A stretch of 64,000 bases of DNA from Sphaerospermopsis sp. SIO1G1 (GTDB taxonomy: Bacteria > Cyanobacteriota > Cyanobacteriia > Cyanobacteriales > Nostocaceae): NCBI GenBank assembly GCA_010672785.1, contig JAAHFX010000009.1, positions 152,516-216,515 on the forward strand. Reading direction: 5' to 3'. Below are positions 36,528-45,633 of this stretch, one piece after another. The translations under genes were made by a program, and so were the position numbers. Below the pieces are notes generated by a model. It made no database searches. It saw only the letters and a program-made list of their open reading frames with translations, and was not told where the DNA came from. Within the stretch, counting starts at the first letter, position 1, and every line of letters begins with the position of its first letter.

Positions 36528-37520
36528 TTAAAACTGACGTAAGAAACGCAAATCACTATTGTATAAACGGCGAATATCATCAATTTGATGTAAAACCATA
36601 GCAAAACGTTCTACACCAAAACCAGCAGCAAAACCAGTATAAATTTCTGGGTCATATCCCACAGATTTTAAAACATTTGGGTCAACCATACCGCAACCCA
36701 TGACTTCTAACCAACGACCGTTCCACTGTAGATCTACTTCCGCAGAAGGTTCTGTAAAGGGAAAATAACTAGCACGAAAACGGATAGGTAAGTCGCCAAA
36801 CATAGCTTGTAAAAACACTTTAACTGTTCCCTTGAGGTCAGTAAATGTTAAACCTTCGTCTACTGCTAACAGTTCAATTTGATGAAAAACCGCGGAGTGA
36901 GTAGCATCCACGTCATCTCGACGATAAACTCGACCAGGAGCGACAATTCTTATTGGTGGTTCTTCCTTTTCCATATAGCGAATTTGTACCGATGAGGTGT
37001 GAGTTCGGAGCAAATTACCATCTGGCAAATAGAAGGTATCCTGCATATCACGGGCGGGGTGATCAGGGGGAGTATTTAAGGCTTCAAAATTATAGTAGTC
37101 AGTTTCCATTTCTGACCCTTGTGCCACAGTATAACCCAGACCCACAAAGATATCCAAAGCTTGGTCAATGATACCATTGAGGGGATGAACCCGACCTTGA
37201 GGTCTGTAAATACCAGGCATGGTGACATCTAGAGTTTCAGCCTCTAACTGTGCCTGAATTTTAGCAGATTCTAAGGTGGCACGTTGCTGGTCAAGACTGT
37301 TTTGTAAAGCTTCTTTGACAGTGTTGGCGATCGCTCCAAATTTAGGACGTTCTTCGGCACTCAGTTTACCCATATTGCGTAAAAGCGCCCCTAGTTGGCC
37401 TTTTTTACCCAGATAGTTAACTCTCAATTCTTCTAAAGCTTCCAGAGTCTCCACAGCTGCGATCGCTGCTTCTCCTTCCTGCCGCAATGCTAAAAGTTGA
37501 TCCTCTAAATTACTAGTCAT
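36528..37520 (-). CDS. pheS: phenylalanyl-tRNA synthetase alpha subunit
   Basis: Catalytic subunit of the alpha2-beta2 enzyme that charges tRNA-Phe. The 330-residue product has the N-terminal coiled-coil region with LGKKGQLGALLRNMG, then class II motifs: HPLNGIIDQALDIFVGLGY, LLRTHTSSVQIRYM, the motif 2 region FHQIELLAVDEGLTF, RASYFPFTEPSAEVD and the motif 3 stretch GFAAGFGVERFAMVLHQIDDIR. Length is typical. pheT is not adjacent, as is usual in cyanobacteria. GCGATCGC octamers lie inside the gene. Confidence 0.97.
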   Translation of the reverse strand: MTSNLEDQLLALRQEGEAAIAAVETLEALEELRVNYLGKKGQLGALLRNMGKLSAEERPKFGAIANTVKEALQNSLDQQRATLESAKIQAQLEAETLDVTMPGIYRPQGRVHPLNGIIDQALDIFVGLGYTVAQGSEMETDYYNFEALNTPPDHPARDMQDTFYLPDGNLLRTHTSSVQIRYMEKEEPPIRIVAPGRVYRRDDVDATHSAVFHQIELLAVDEGLTFTDLKGTVKVFLQAMFGDLPIRFRASYFPFTEPSAEVDLQWNGRWLEVMGCGMVDPNVLKSVGYDPEIYTGFAAGFGVERFAMVLHQIDDIRRLYNSDLRFLRQF

Positions 37521-37900
37521 TAGTTAGTCAATGGTCATCAGTTATGAAGTAATTATCAGTTATTAATGGTTAGTGGCAAGATATCAACAACTGTAGCTCT
37601 AAATGATCTAGTGAGGACATGAGAATGTCTCAAACATAGTGATAGTCTACTGTTGTCTTTTACCTATCCCTGCTTAGGGCAATAACAACTGATTCAGGAA
37701 AATTCACCTTAGCAATCTGCCACAAACGAGTCAATGGTAAAAGTTAAAGTATGTTCCCTGTCTACCAGTTTAAAAGCTGATCAACCATGAAAAATATTTT
37801 TCTTGTATATGTGACCAAAAACACTGACAAAATAATTTTAACTTATTACTAATTACTAAATAGGCATAACCAAGAACCAATTATTCATGAAAAATTACCG
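37521..37900. other. divergent pheS/surE gap
   Basis: About 380 AT-rich bases with a few degenerate heptamers near 37535-37570. No T-box-like leader, tRNA or small gene was recognised. Confidence 0.45.
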
Positions 37901-38698
37901 ATGAAGTTACTAATTAGCAATGATGACGGCATTTCTGCCTTGGGTATTCGCACTTTAGCTAACACCCTAGCAGAAGCTGGTCATGAAGTTAGTGTGGTTT
38001 GTCCAGATAGAGAAAGATCCGCTACGGGTCACGGACTGACCCTACATCAACCCATTCGCGCAGAAATTGTAGAGGGGGTGTTTCATCCAGACATTAAAGC
38101 TTGGGCTTGCGACGGTACACCATCAGATTGTATAAAATTGGCTTTGTGGGCATTACTAGACTCTCCCCCTGATTTAGTTATATCGGGAATTAACCAAGGA
38201 GCAAACTTGGGTACGGAAATTTTGTACTCTGGTACTGTTTCTGCGGCGATGGAAGGTATGATAGAGGGTATAACTAGTATTGCTCTGAGTTTAACCAGCT
38301 ATTCTCACAAAGATTTTCAACCAGCTGCAAAATTTGCCAAGCTCTTAGTTGATCAAATAGCTGCACAACCTGTCAGAGATTTAATGTTACTCAATGTCAA
38401 TATTCCTGCGGTTTCCTGGGAAGAAATAGGCGGTGTTACCATCACCAGACAAGGGATCAGACGTTATACAGATGTTTTTGATAAGCGCACTGATCCTCGT
38501 GGAAAAACCTACTATTGGCTAACCGGAGAAATCTTAGAAGATGTAGAACCACCACCAGACTTAAATGTATCTGTGGATGTGCCAATTGATGTAGAAGTTA
38601 TTCATAAGAATTTTATTAGTATAACTCCCTTGCAATACAACTTGACTCACGCCATTGGACTGCAAAAATTATCTAATTGGGATTTTAAATTTCCGTAA
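37901..38698 (+). CDS. surE: 5'/3'-nucleotidase SurE
   Basis: Metal-dependent phosphatase acting on nucleoside monophosphates and some polyphosphates. The 265-residue protein begins with the SurE signature LISNDDGISALGIRTLA (metal-binding Asp-Asp), then CPDRERSATGHGLTL, CDGTPSDCIKLAL and VISGINQGANLGTEILYSGTVSAAMEG. The C-terminal swap region is normal. It stands alone. Confidence 0.96.
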   Translation: MKLLISNDDGISALGIRTLANTLAEAGHEVSVVCPDRERSATGHGLTLHQPIRAEIVEGVFHPDIKAWACDGTPSDCIKLALWALLDSPPDLVISGINQGANLGTEILYSGTVSAAMEGMIEGITSIALSLTSYSHKDFQPAAKFAKLLVDQIAAQPVRDLMLLNVNIPAVSWEEIGGVTITRQGIRRYTDVFDKRTDPRGKTYYWLTGEILEDVEPPPDLNVSVDVPIDVEVIHKNFISITPLQYNLTHAIGLQKLSNWDFKFP

Positions 38699-39055
38699 AT
38701 TTTTGCGGTATTTGCTGATAATTTAGTTTAAATTAAACACACTCTGGCGTATAATTCCAGGTTAAAATAGGAGTTGCTCTAGAATCATTAAACACGAAAA
38801 ACTTCCGGTGAATTACGAGTTTTACCGTATAGTGTTTCACTAATTATAACGTTTCATCAAGCAGCACCAACTGAATATACTGGTAACAAAAACCGGAAAT
38901 TAGGAAACAGAACTATCAATTTAGCTCAATTTCAAGCAGAGTATGCTTTATTACCAACAGGTACTTTATAATCGAAATGATAAGAGAGCATAGACCGAAA
39001 AATATAAAAAACATTTTTTTGACTTATCGCCCGCTCAGTCCAGCAATCAACACTC
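38699..39055. other. gap between surE and the MBL hydrolase
   Basis: About 360 bases. A 60-codon stop-free stretch without a start codon (about 38792-38971, ending YALLPTGTL) could be a remnant of a lost gene, but I cannot identify a family. Otherwise nothing is recognised. Confidence 0.35.
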
Positions 39056-39943
39056 ATGTCTAGGATAGAGAACAAATTTACAGTACATTTTTGGGGCGTT
39101 AGGGGTAGCATCCCCTGTCCTGGTCCACATACCGTCCGTTATGGGGGTAATACACCTTGTATTGCCATGCAAGTGGGGGGTAAACGTCTGATTTTTGATT
39201 GTGGGACAGGAGTTCACGTTCTAGGACAAAATCTTTTGTCTCAAATGCCCGTAGAAGGCCATATCTTTTTTACTCACTCCCATTGGGATCATGTGCAAGG
39301 GTTTCCATTTTTTACCCCAGCATTCATTAAAGGTAATAGCTTTAACATTTACGGTGCGATCGCTCCAGATGGTTCAACAATTGAGCAACGTCTCAATGAC
39401 CAAATGCTCCACCCTAACTTTCCAGTACCTTTACAAATCATGCAGGCTAACCTGAATTTTAATAACATTCAAGCAGGTCAGCCAATCCATATTGATGATA
39501 TCACCATAGAAACAGCACATCTCAACCACCCAGGGGAAGCAGTAGGATATAGAGTTAACTGGCGTGGTGGTGCAGCAGTTTACATCACAGACACAGAACA
39601 TTACCCTGATAAATTAGACGAAAATGTCCTGTGGTTATCACGGAATGCGGATGTCTTGATTTATGATTCAACCTACACAGATGATGAATATTATTCACCC
39701 AAATCTCCCAAAATAGGTTGGGGACATTCCACATGGCAAGAAGCTGTGAAAATAGCTCAAGCTGCCAATGTCAAAACCCTAGTTATATTTCATCATGATC
39801 CATCTCATAATGATGATTTCTTGGACAATGTAGGTCAACAGGCAGCGGATAAATTTCCAGGTGCAATTATGGCCAGAGAAGGGTTGATACTCCAAGTAAC
39901 TGTTTTGGATTCAGTGTCTGAATCTCTACCAATTACTAAATGA
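39056..39943 (+). CDS. MBL-fold metallohydrolase (phosphodiesterase-like)
   Basis: A 295-residue metallo-beta-lactamase-fold enzyme. The dinuclear metal motif is HSHWDHVQGFPFF (His74, His76, Asp78, His79), with HLNHPGEAVGYR supplying the next His, YITDTEHY an Asp, and VIFHHDPSHND a later His. The start WGVRGSIPCPGPHTVRYGGNTPC is the hallmark of a group that includes cyclic-nucleotide phosphodiesterase-like and PhnP-like proteins. The specific substrate is not evident. It is monocistronic, flanked by gaps on both sides. Confidence 0.88.
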   Translation: MSRIENKFTVHFWGVRGSIPCPGPHTVRYGGNTPCIAMQVGGKRLIFDCGTGVHVLGQNLLSQMPVEGHIFFTHSHWDHVQGFPFFTPAFIKGNSFNIYGAIAPDGSTIEQRLNDQMLHPNFPVPLQIMQANLNFNNIQAGQPIHIDDITIETAHLNHPGEAVGYRVNWRGGAAVYITDTEHYPDKLDENVLWLSRNADVLIYDSTYTDDEYYSPKSPKIGWGHSTWQEAVKIAQAANVKTLVIFHHDPSHNDDFLDNVGQQAADKFPGAIMAREGLILQVTVLDSVSESLPITK

Positions 39944-40455
39944 TGACATCCAAATTTGAGTATAAATTGAAAATTTACTTAAAATTTACTTATTTTTGGG
40001 GTAGAAAGCTGACTGAGTATGTACGTCAAACATAGCTTTTTTTAAATTCTTCCCCTATTCCCTGTCTCTTCGCCTCCAAGGAAACACCTTTACGCCTAAC
40101 GGCAAGCTTCGCTTACAGCAAATCCTATGTAGGGGAGACTGATAAACAGAAAAGGAAATGCAAGATTTTCCGGGACATACAGCACTTTTTGGTGTTATGA
40201 GGTGTGCTGTTGGCTGGCAAGATGTCCACCCCACACAAGATGCTCACCCCACAAAAAATTTCACCTCAAGTGTAGGGTTTTTTAGTTATTACCCCTCAAA
40301 AGCTGGAACTTCCTCAATTTTAAATCTTCTCAAACCCTTTAATAGCGATGTTTTCAGATTTATTCAGTCAAACCTATTTTAGCCTTAAATATTGCTAAAA
40401 AATTGAGGTTAGCAAATACTAATAGTTAGAATATACTTAAAGTCCTAGAATCTAA
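39944..40455. other. gap with relatives of the ACAGCA-type repeat
   Basis: Near 40170-40265 the words TTATGAGGTGTGCTGTTGGC, TGGCAAGATGTCCACCCCACA and AAGATGCTCACCCCACA match the 23881-24003 element. Around 40068-40125 is a CTAACGGCAAGCTTCGC... stretch ending CAGCAAATCCTA, another repeat end. The 74-codon frame across this region is an accident of the repeats; no gene is called. Confidence 0.5.
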
Positions 40456-41562
40456 GTGCTAAATTTGTCTCAAAATGGGAGTTCTGTCTGGGTTGCTGCT
40501 TCAACAGAACAGCTACTGACACCAACTGCTATTGCTCTTGGTAAATTTGATGGCGTTCATCTTGGCCATCAAAGAGTAATTCAACCAATTTTGCCTTCGG
40601 TAAGGGTTGAAAATGGGCAGAATAATAGTGAAAAAATATTAAAAGACTTACCTAATCATCTAACGGAATCATCAACTTTACCCACACCCCAAAAATCTAT
40701 ATACTCCACAGTTGTCACCTTCGATCCCCATCCCCAAGAATTTTTTAGTGGCCAACGTCGTACCCTATTAACACCTTTGGATGAGAAAGTGGAACAATTG
40801 CGATCGCTGGGTGTAGAACAACTGGTATTGTTACCTTTTAATCAAGAATTATCAGCCCTTTCTCCAGAAGATTTTGTAGAAAAAGTCATTGTTAAACAAC
40901 TGCAATGTCAACAACTCAGTGTGGGAGAGGATTTCTGTTTTGGTAAAAAACGCATGGGAACAGCGCGAGATTTACAAACCATAGCGGCCCGGTACAATAT
41001 ACCTGTCACTATTGTTCCCATCCAAACCGATACAGATCATCCACCAATAAATACTGATTGTTCCCATAATCCTCAAATTATAGATGATGGTAGAATCAGC
41101 ACCTCATCAATTCGTCAAAGTTTAGAAGCTGGAGATATCACCAAAGCAAACCGTTTATTGGGGAGACTTTACACTTTAACAGGTGTAGTAGTGACAGGAC
41201 AAAAATTAGGCAGAACAATAGGTTTTCCCACTGCGAACCTACAACCACAAACAGATAAATTTTTACCCCGCCACGGAGTTTATGCTGTGCGGGTTTTTAT
41301 TCTCAATCACAGTCCTGATACTCCACCTATCCCCAGAATGGGAGTGATGAACATTGGCAACCGTCCCACCGTCAATGGTACAAATTCATCCATAGAAGTG
41401 CATTTATTTGATTGGTCTGGTGATTTGTACGGTCAAAAATTAGTAGTAGAACTAGTCAGATTTTTGCGTCCTGAACAAAAATTTTCTAATTTAGAAGCCT
41501 TAAAAAATCAAATTCAACTTGATAGCACTATAGCCAGAGAAATTTTAACCAGTAAATACTGA
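40456..41562 (+). CDS. ribF: bifunctional riboflavin kinase / FAD synthetase
   Basis: Makes FMN from riboflavin, then FAD from FMN. The 368-residue product has the N-terminal nucleotidyltransferase motif ALGKFDGVHLGHQRVI, VVTFDPHPQEFF, SVGEDFCFGKKRMG and RISTSSIRQSLEAGD, and the C-terminal kinase domain GRTIGFPTANLQ, MGVMNIGNRPTV, and VHLFDWSGDLYGQ. A hydrophilic insertion of about 35 residues (NGQNNSEKILKDLPNHLTES region) sits between the first motif and TFDPHP, making it longer than typical RibF. The start is GTG, chosen because the family start lies close to it. Confidence 0.95.
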   Translation: MLNLSQNGSSVWVAASTEQLLTPTAIALGKFDGVHLGHQRVIQPILPSVRVENGQNNSEKILKDLPNHLTESSTLPTPQKSIYSTVVTFDPHPQEFFSGQRRTLLTPLDEKVEQLRSLGVEQLVLLPFNQELSALSPEDFVEKVIVKQLQCQQLSVGEDFCFGKKRMGTARDLQTIAARYNIPVTIVPIQTDTDHPPINTDCSHNPQIIDDGRISTSSIRQSLEAGDITKANRLLGRLYTLTGVVVTGQKLGRTIGFPTANLQPQTDKFLPRHGVYAVRVFILNHSPDTPPIPRMGVMNIGNRPTVNGTNSSIEVHLFDWSGDLYGQKLVVELVRFLRPEQKFSNLEALKNQIQLDSTIAREILTSKY

Positions 41563-41632
41563 ATTTACATGATTAATAGGCAACACTGTATATATTGATG
41601 ATCGGTGAGTGGAGATTGGGAAAAATAAATTG

Positions 41633-41744
41633 GCGTTGTTGAATTAAGCTATGAAATTAAGATTTAGGGAATAGGGAACAGAGAAAGTGATCTTAACAAG
41701 GAGTTCCAATCATCTAAAATCATACCCAGAATCAGTAATGCCAA
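41633..41744. repeat. dispersed repeat, copy in plus orientation
   Basis: Contains TTGAATTAAGCTATGAAATT, AAGATTTAGGGAATAGGGAAC, ATCTTAACAAGGAG and CATCTAAAATCATACCCAG. It matches the reverse complement of 36413-36518. ATTACCA-type heptamers follow up to the moxR start. Confidence 0.65.
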
Positions 41745-41807
41745 TAAATTTATTACCCGTGACTAATTAACCATTACCAATTACCCATTACCAATTACCC
41801 AGAGAGA

Positions 41808-42716
41808 ATGAGAGAAAAAATTGACACTTTAACACAAAACCTAGCTCTTACCATCGTTGGTAAAAATGAAGCAGTACGCTTAGTCTTAGTAGCTTTATTT
41901 GGTGGTGGTCATGCTTTATTGGAAGACGTGCCAGGGGTTGGTAAAACCCTATTAGCAAAATCTTTAGCACGTTCTGTAGATGGTAAATTTCAAAGGTTAC
42001 AATGTACCCCCGACTTACTCCCTACAGATATTACAGGTACAAATATTTGGAATCCCAAAACCGGCGAATTTTCCTTTATGTCAGGGCCTGTGTTTGCTAA
42101 TGTTTTATTAGCCGATGAAATTAACCGTGCTACACCCCGTACTCAGTCAGCATTGTTGGAAGTGATGGAAGAACGTCAGGTAACAGTTGATGGAGTATCT
42201 CGTCATGTTCCCCAACCATTTTTTGTCATTGCAACTCAAAACCCTGTGGAATATCAAGGAACATTTCCCTTACCAGAAGCACAAATGGATAGATTTATGT
42301 TGTCCTTGAGTTTGGGTTATCCTTTGGAAACAGAAGAAATGCAAATGTTGCAAAATCTCCAACAAGGTGTACAACTAAATGATTTAAAACCCTGTATTTC
42401 TTTAGAAGAAGTGCAACAATTACGTCATCTTTGTTTCCAAGTAAATATAGATAAATCCTTACAACAATACATTATAGATTTAGTGCGGACTACTAGACAG
42501 GATGAAGAAATTACTTTAGGTGTGAGTCCTCGTGGTACGGTTGCATTACAAAAAGCATCTCAAGCATTAGCCTTTATTTTAGGTAGAGATTATGTGATTC
42601 CTGATGATATTAAATTTTTAGCGCCTTATGTTTTGAGTCATCGTTTAATTCCTAGAGGTGGTAGGAATGCGAAGACTGTAGTTGATCGGATTTTGCGATC
42701 TGTGGCAATTCCTTAG
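41808..42716 (+). CDS. MoxR-family AAA+ ATPase
   Basis: Chaperone-like AAA+ protein of 302 residues. Walker A is EDVPGVGKTLLAKSLA near residue 40, Walker B is LLADEINRATPRTQSALLEVMEE, sensor-1 is VIATQNPVEYQGTFPLPEAQMDRF, and the C-terminal lid has GVSPRGTVALQKASQALAF. MoxR proteins usually work with DUF58 and VWA proteins to mature or insert metal or complex proteins. A DUF58 gene is present in the window but about 7 kb downstream, after secA. Confidence 0.94.
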   Translation: MREKIDTLTQNLALTIVGKNEAVRLVLVALFGGGHALLEDVPGVGKTLLAKSLARSVDGKFQRLQCTPDLLPTDITGTNIWNPKTGEFSFMSGPVFANVLLADEINRATPRTQSALLEVMEERQVTVDGVSRHVPQPFFVIATQNPVEYQGTFPLPEAQMDRFMLSLSLGYPLETEEMQMLQNLQQGVQLNDLKPCISLEEVQQLRHLCFQVNIDKSLQQYIIDLVRTTRQDEEITLGVSPRGTVALQKASQALAFILGRDYVIPDDIKFLAPYVLSHRLIPRGGRNAKTVVDRILRSVAIP

Positions 42717-42814
42717 TTTTAAAACCTTGCGATCGCGCTATAATTGCTCCTGATAGCAATGATAGTAACAAAACTGCGATCGCAAAACTCTATATATTAA
42801 AATTACCAAATATT

Positions 42815-44638
42815 ATGATGGAAGATATTTTAAGACTTAAAGAAAGAATCGAAATTGCCTTAGAATTAGGTGAAAGTTATTATCGTGAATTTAAAAGTGC
42901 CTTACAAGGAGATCCTAACGATAAAAAAACACGAGAATTAAAAGAAATTTGTGCCGATATTGCCAAGACATTAGTCGCTTTTGCTAACGCTGACGGGGGT
43001 GAAATCTTCGTGGGTATAGAAGATGATCACACAGTCACAGGTTTACCTTTTGCAGAACAAAAAGAAAAGATTAATGCCATTTTAAATGCACCAGAAAATT
43101 ATGTTTTAAAAGACACTCCACTATCTATAAAGAGAAAACATATAATAGATTATGAAGGTAAAAAAGTAGCTTATTTTTCTATTGATAAAGGTACTAAATT
43201 TGTTCATCAAACATCCAAAGGAGAATGTTTTCAACGTAAAGATAGGGAAAGCGTACCAACATCTGCCGATAGCATTAGATTTCTAAGAGAAGAAGCAATT
43301 TCCAGAGAATATGACAGACAATTTGTAGAGTTAGCAAGTGTCAGAGATTTAGACTTAGAACTTGTTACAAAAGTCTCACAAGAAATCACTAAAAATAAAT
43401 CTATGTCACCAGAAAAATTTTTACAATATGCTGAATTAGCAGAATTTGATGGTGATCGTTTAAGATTACGAAGAGCAGCTTTATTATTATTTGCCAAAAA
43501 TTCAACCAAATGGCATCCTCGGTTACAAGTCAGAATATTGAGGGTAAATGGTACAGAAGAAAAACCTGCACCTGATTACAATATCAATGAAGAAGCAGAA
43601 GTAACTGGGAACATATTTAAGCTGATAGAAGAAAGTTGGGAAGCACTGCGACCAGTTCTAACCGAAACTCGTTATTCCAGTGATGGACTATTTAAAACTC
43701 AAGTAATTTATCCTGAACTAGCTTGCAGAGAAGCCTTAATTAATGCTATTACTCACAGAGATTATAGTATTGAAGGACGCGGAATTGAAATCAGGAGATT
43801 TGACGATAGGTTAGAGGTGCTAAGTCCAGGAAAATTATTATCTAAATATACAATTAAGGACTTAAAAGAACTCAAAGGCGCACACGAAACCAGAAATACT
43901 TATGTTGCCAAAGTTTTAAGAGAGTTTGGTTATATCCGTGAACTTGGTGAAGGTATTCGCAGAATGTTTGAATTAATGAAAAGTAATGAATTAGTTGAAC
44001 CAGAAATTTCTTCACCTAACAAGTCTTTTATTGTTTCACTATTTTATAAGTTCATCTACACCAAAGAAGAGAAAATTTGGTTAGATAACTTTGAAAAGTT
44101 ACAACTTTCTAGAGAACAAAAAACGATAGTAAAGCTAGGAATAAATGGTAGATTAATCTCTCCTAAAGAAATTTTTGAGAATGTTGGTATTGTAGATACT
44201 GACTATTATCGCCAATTGGTAGAAAGTTTAAGAAAACTCGGTATCTTGGTTAGTAAGGTTTCATCTAGTGATGCACAAAGATTTGCCAAAGAAAGAAAAA
44301 TATCAAAAAAAAGTATTGCTAGATATCAGATCGTATTACCCTATAGCGTTATAGATAGTGCAAGAGTTTTTGAAATAAATGATACTTCAGATTATGCCAA
44401 AATATTTATTGGCAATGTTGACTATAATGCTACAGATCAAGATTTAGAAACACTATTCAGTCAATTTGGTGAAATTTCTGATGTATCTATTCCTAAAGAT
44501 AGGATAACTGGAAGAAGTAGAGGTTTTGCTATTGTGGAGTTTGAAAAGGTAGAATCAGCTAAAAAAGTCTTAGAAAATACCAAGGCAATATTTTTACATA
44601 ATAGAAAACTTTATTTACAAAAGTATAAGGAAATGTAA
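42815..44638 (+). CDS. Schlafen-type AlbA_2 / HATPase protein with C-terminal RRM domain
   Basis: A 607-residue multidomain protein. Residues about 18-155 are an AlbA_2 (Schlafen/divergent AAA-4) domain: ESYYREFKSAL, LVAFANADGGEIFVGIEDD, and the QTSKGECFQRKDRESVPTS end. Residues about 295-400 carry the ATP-binding C-terminal module (PELACREALINAITHRDYS, EIRRFDDRLEVLSPGKL, REFGYIRELGEGIRRMFELM). About 410-510 reads as a winged-helix-like region (INGRLISPKEIF). Residues 527-607 form a full RNA-recognition motif: RNP2 IFIGNV at 530-535 and RNP1 RSRGFAIVEF at 567-576, as in cyanobacterial Rbp proteins. AlbA_2-HATPase proteins are common, often near defence or mobile DNA; the RRM tail is unusual. 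It lies about 100 bases after moxR. Confidence 0.85.
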   Translation: MMEDILRLKERIEIALELGESYYREFKSALQGDPNDKKTRELKEICADIAKTLVAFANADGGEIFVGIEDDHTVTGLPFAEQKEKINAILNAPENYVLKDTPLSIKRKHIIDYEGKKVAYFSIDKGTKFVHQTSKGECFQRKDRESVPTSADSIRFLREEAISREYDRQFVELASVRDLDLELVTKVSQEITKNKSMSPEKFLQYAELAEFDGDRLRLRRAALLLFAKNSTKWHPRLQVRILRVNGTEEKPAPDYNINEEAEVTGNIFKLIEESWEALRPVLTETRYSSDGLFKTQVIYPELACREALINAITHRDYSIEGRGIEIRRFDDRLEVLSPGKLLSKYTIKDLKELKGAHETRNTYVAKVLREFGYIRELGEGIRRMFELMKSNELVEPEISSPNKSFIVSLFYKFIYTKEEKIWLDNFEKLQLSREQKTIVKLGINGRLISPKEIFENVGIVDTDYYRQLVESLRKLGILVSKVSSSDAQRFAKERKISKKSIARYQIVLPYSVIDSARVFEINDTSDYAKIFIGNVDYNATDQDLETLFSQFGEISDVSIPKDRITGRSRGFAIVEFEKVESAKKVLENTKAIFLHNRKLYLQKYKEM

Positions 44639-44705
44639 ATCTTTGTTTTCAATTTAATTCAATGCAATTTAATGTAATTTAATTTAATTACTAATATTCA
44701 GATGT

Positions 44706-45245
44706 ATGTCTAATTTATTAAAACCCAAACCATCCCACAAAAAACTCAAACGTCAATTACTGATAGTGATGCTGATTATTTTCGGTTGGAGTGTCGCCAT
44801 CGGATTTATACTAGGTTTAGCAACTAACACCCAAGCAGCAAACCCTCCGGCAATTGGTACAGTGGATGTAGTACCTGCAAATTACCAGTTAGGTCAAGAA
44901 ATATTTGTAGAAAACTGTTCAACCTGTCATTTAGCTTTACCACCACAGATATTCCCCACCCAAACTTGGAAACATATCCTAGAAGACTCCCAACATTATG
45001 GCGCAAGAATTACGCCTTTAATAGGAATAGAACGCACTTTAGTCTGGAAATACGTTTCTACATTTTCCCGTGTAAAATTACAAAGTGAAAATATACCCTA
45101 TCGTTTAAGCAGATCCCGTTATTTTAAAGCCTTACATCCTGGAGTAGAATTACCAAATAATATCAAGATGGGTAGTTGTGTAAGTTGTCATCCTGGTGCA
45201 AATGAGTACAACTTCCGCAAACTCACAGCAGAGTGGGAAAAGTAA
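44706..45245 (+). CDS. membrane-anchored or secreted diheme cytochrome c
   Basis: A 179-residue electron carrier. A basic N-terminus and one hydrophobic helix (LLIVMLIIFGWSVAIGFILGL, followed by ATNTQAA) act as a signal peptide or anchor. Two heme-binding sites follow: CSTCH at 71-75 and CVSCH at 158-162. Met/His axial ligands can only be guessed. The protein is exported and likely faces the lumen or periplasm. The gene is about 65 bases after the AlbA_2-RRM gene and is followed by a heptamer array; the electron partner is unknown. Confidence 0.86.
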   Translation: MSNLLKPKPSHKKLKRQLLIVMLIIFGWSVAIGFILGLATNTQAANPPAIGTVDVVPANYQLGQEIFVENCSTCHLALPPQIFPTQTWKHILEDSQHYGARITPLIGIERTLVWKYVSTFSRVKLQSENIPYRLSRSRYFKALHPGVELPNNIKMGSCVSCHPGANEYNFRKLTAEWEK

Positions 45246-45251
45246 ATTTTT

Positions 45252-45334
45252 TCAGTTGTCAGTTATCAGTTGTCAGTTACCAGTTACCAGTTACCAGTTA
45301 CCAGTTACCAGTTACCAGTTATCAATTATCAGTT
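45252..45334. repeat. STRR heptamer array and secA upstream gap
   Basis: AGTTGTC, AGTTATC and AGTTACC heptamers (about twelve units), then a CCCCATCACCCAACCT repeat pair to about 45410. The remaining bases to the secA start at 45634 are AT-rich and show no gene. Confidence 0.85.
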
Positions 45335-45633
45335 CAAGGTGACTTAACGTTAGGAAAATTGACTCCCCATCACCCAACCTCCCCATCACCCAACCTCCCC
45401 ACCACCCTCTTCTGGTGGCAAAATGATACTATTAAGGAAGTTTAACTATGAGATATGAGTTAAGATCAATCACCTGGTTATGGGATTGGTTAATTTTCAT
45501 TTCGGATTTGAGTTAATTGTGACATTATACCCATTCACCCTTAAAAGGTTCAGTGGGTCAAAAGTCTATAACTATATAGCTTTTAGCTAAAAATTTAAAT
45601 TCCATACCCCTTGTTCTAGTTCCACAAACTGCC

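Noticed and set aside
38792..38971. 60-codon stop-free stretch after surE
   Set aside because: No start codon and no recognisable family; noted only as a possible remnant.
40158..40382. 74-codon frame
   Set aside because: Runs through dispersed repeat words (AAGATG...CCCCACA); no family resemblance.
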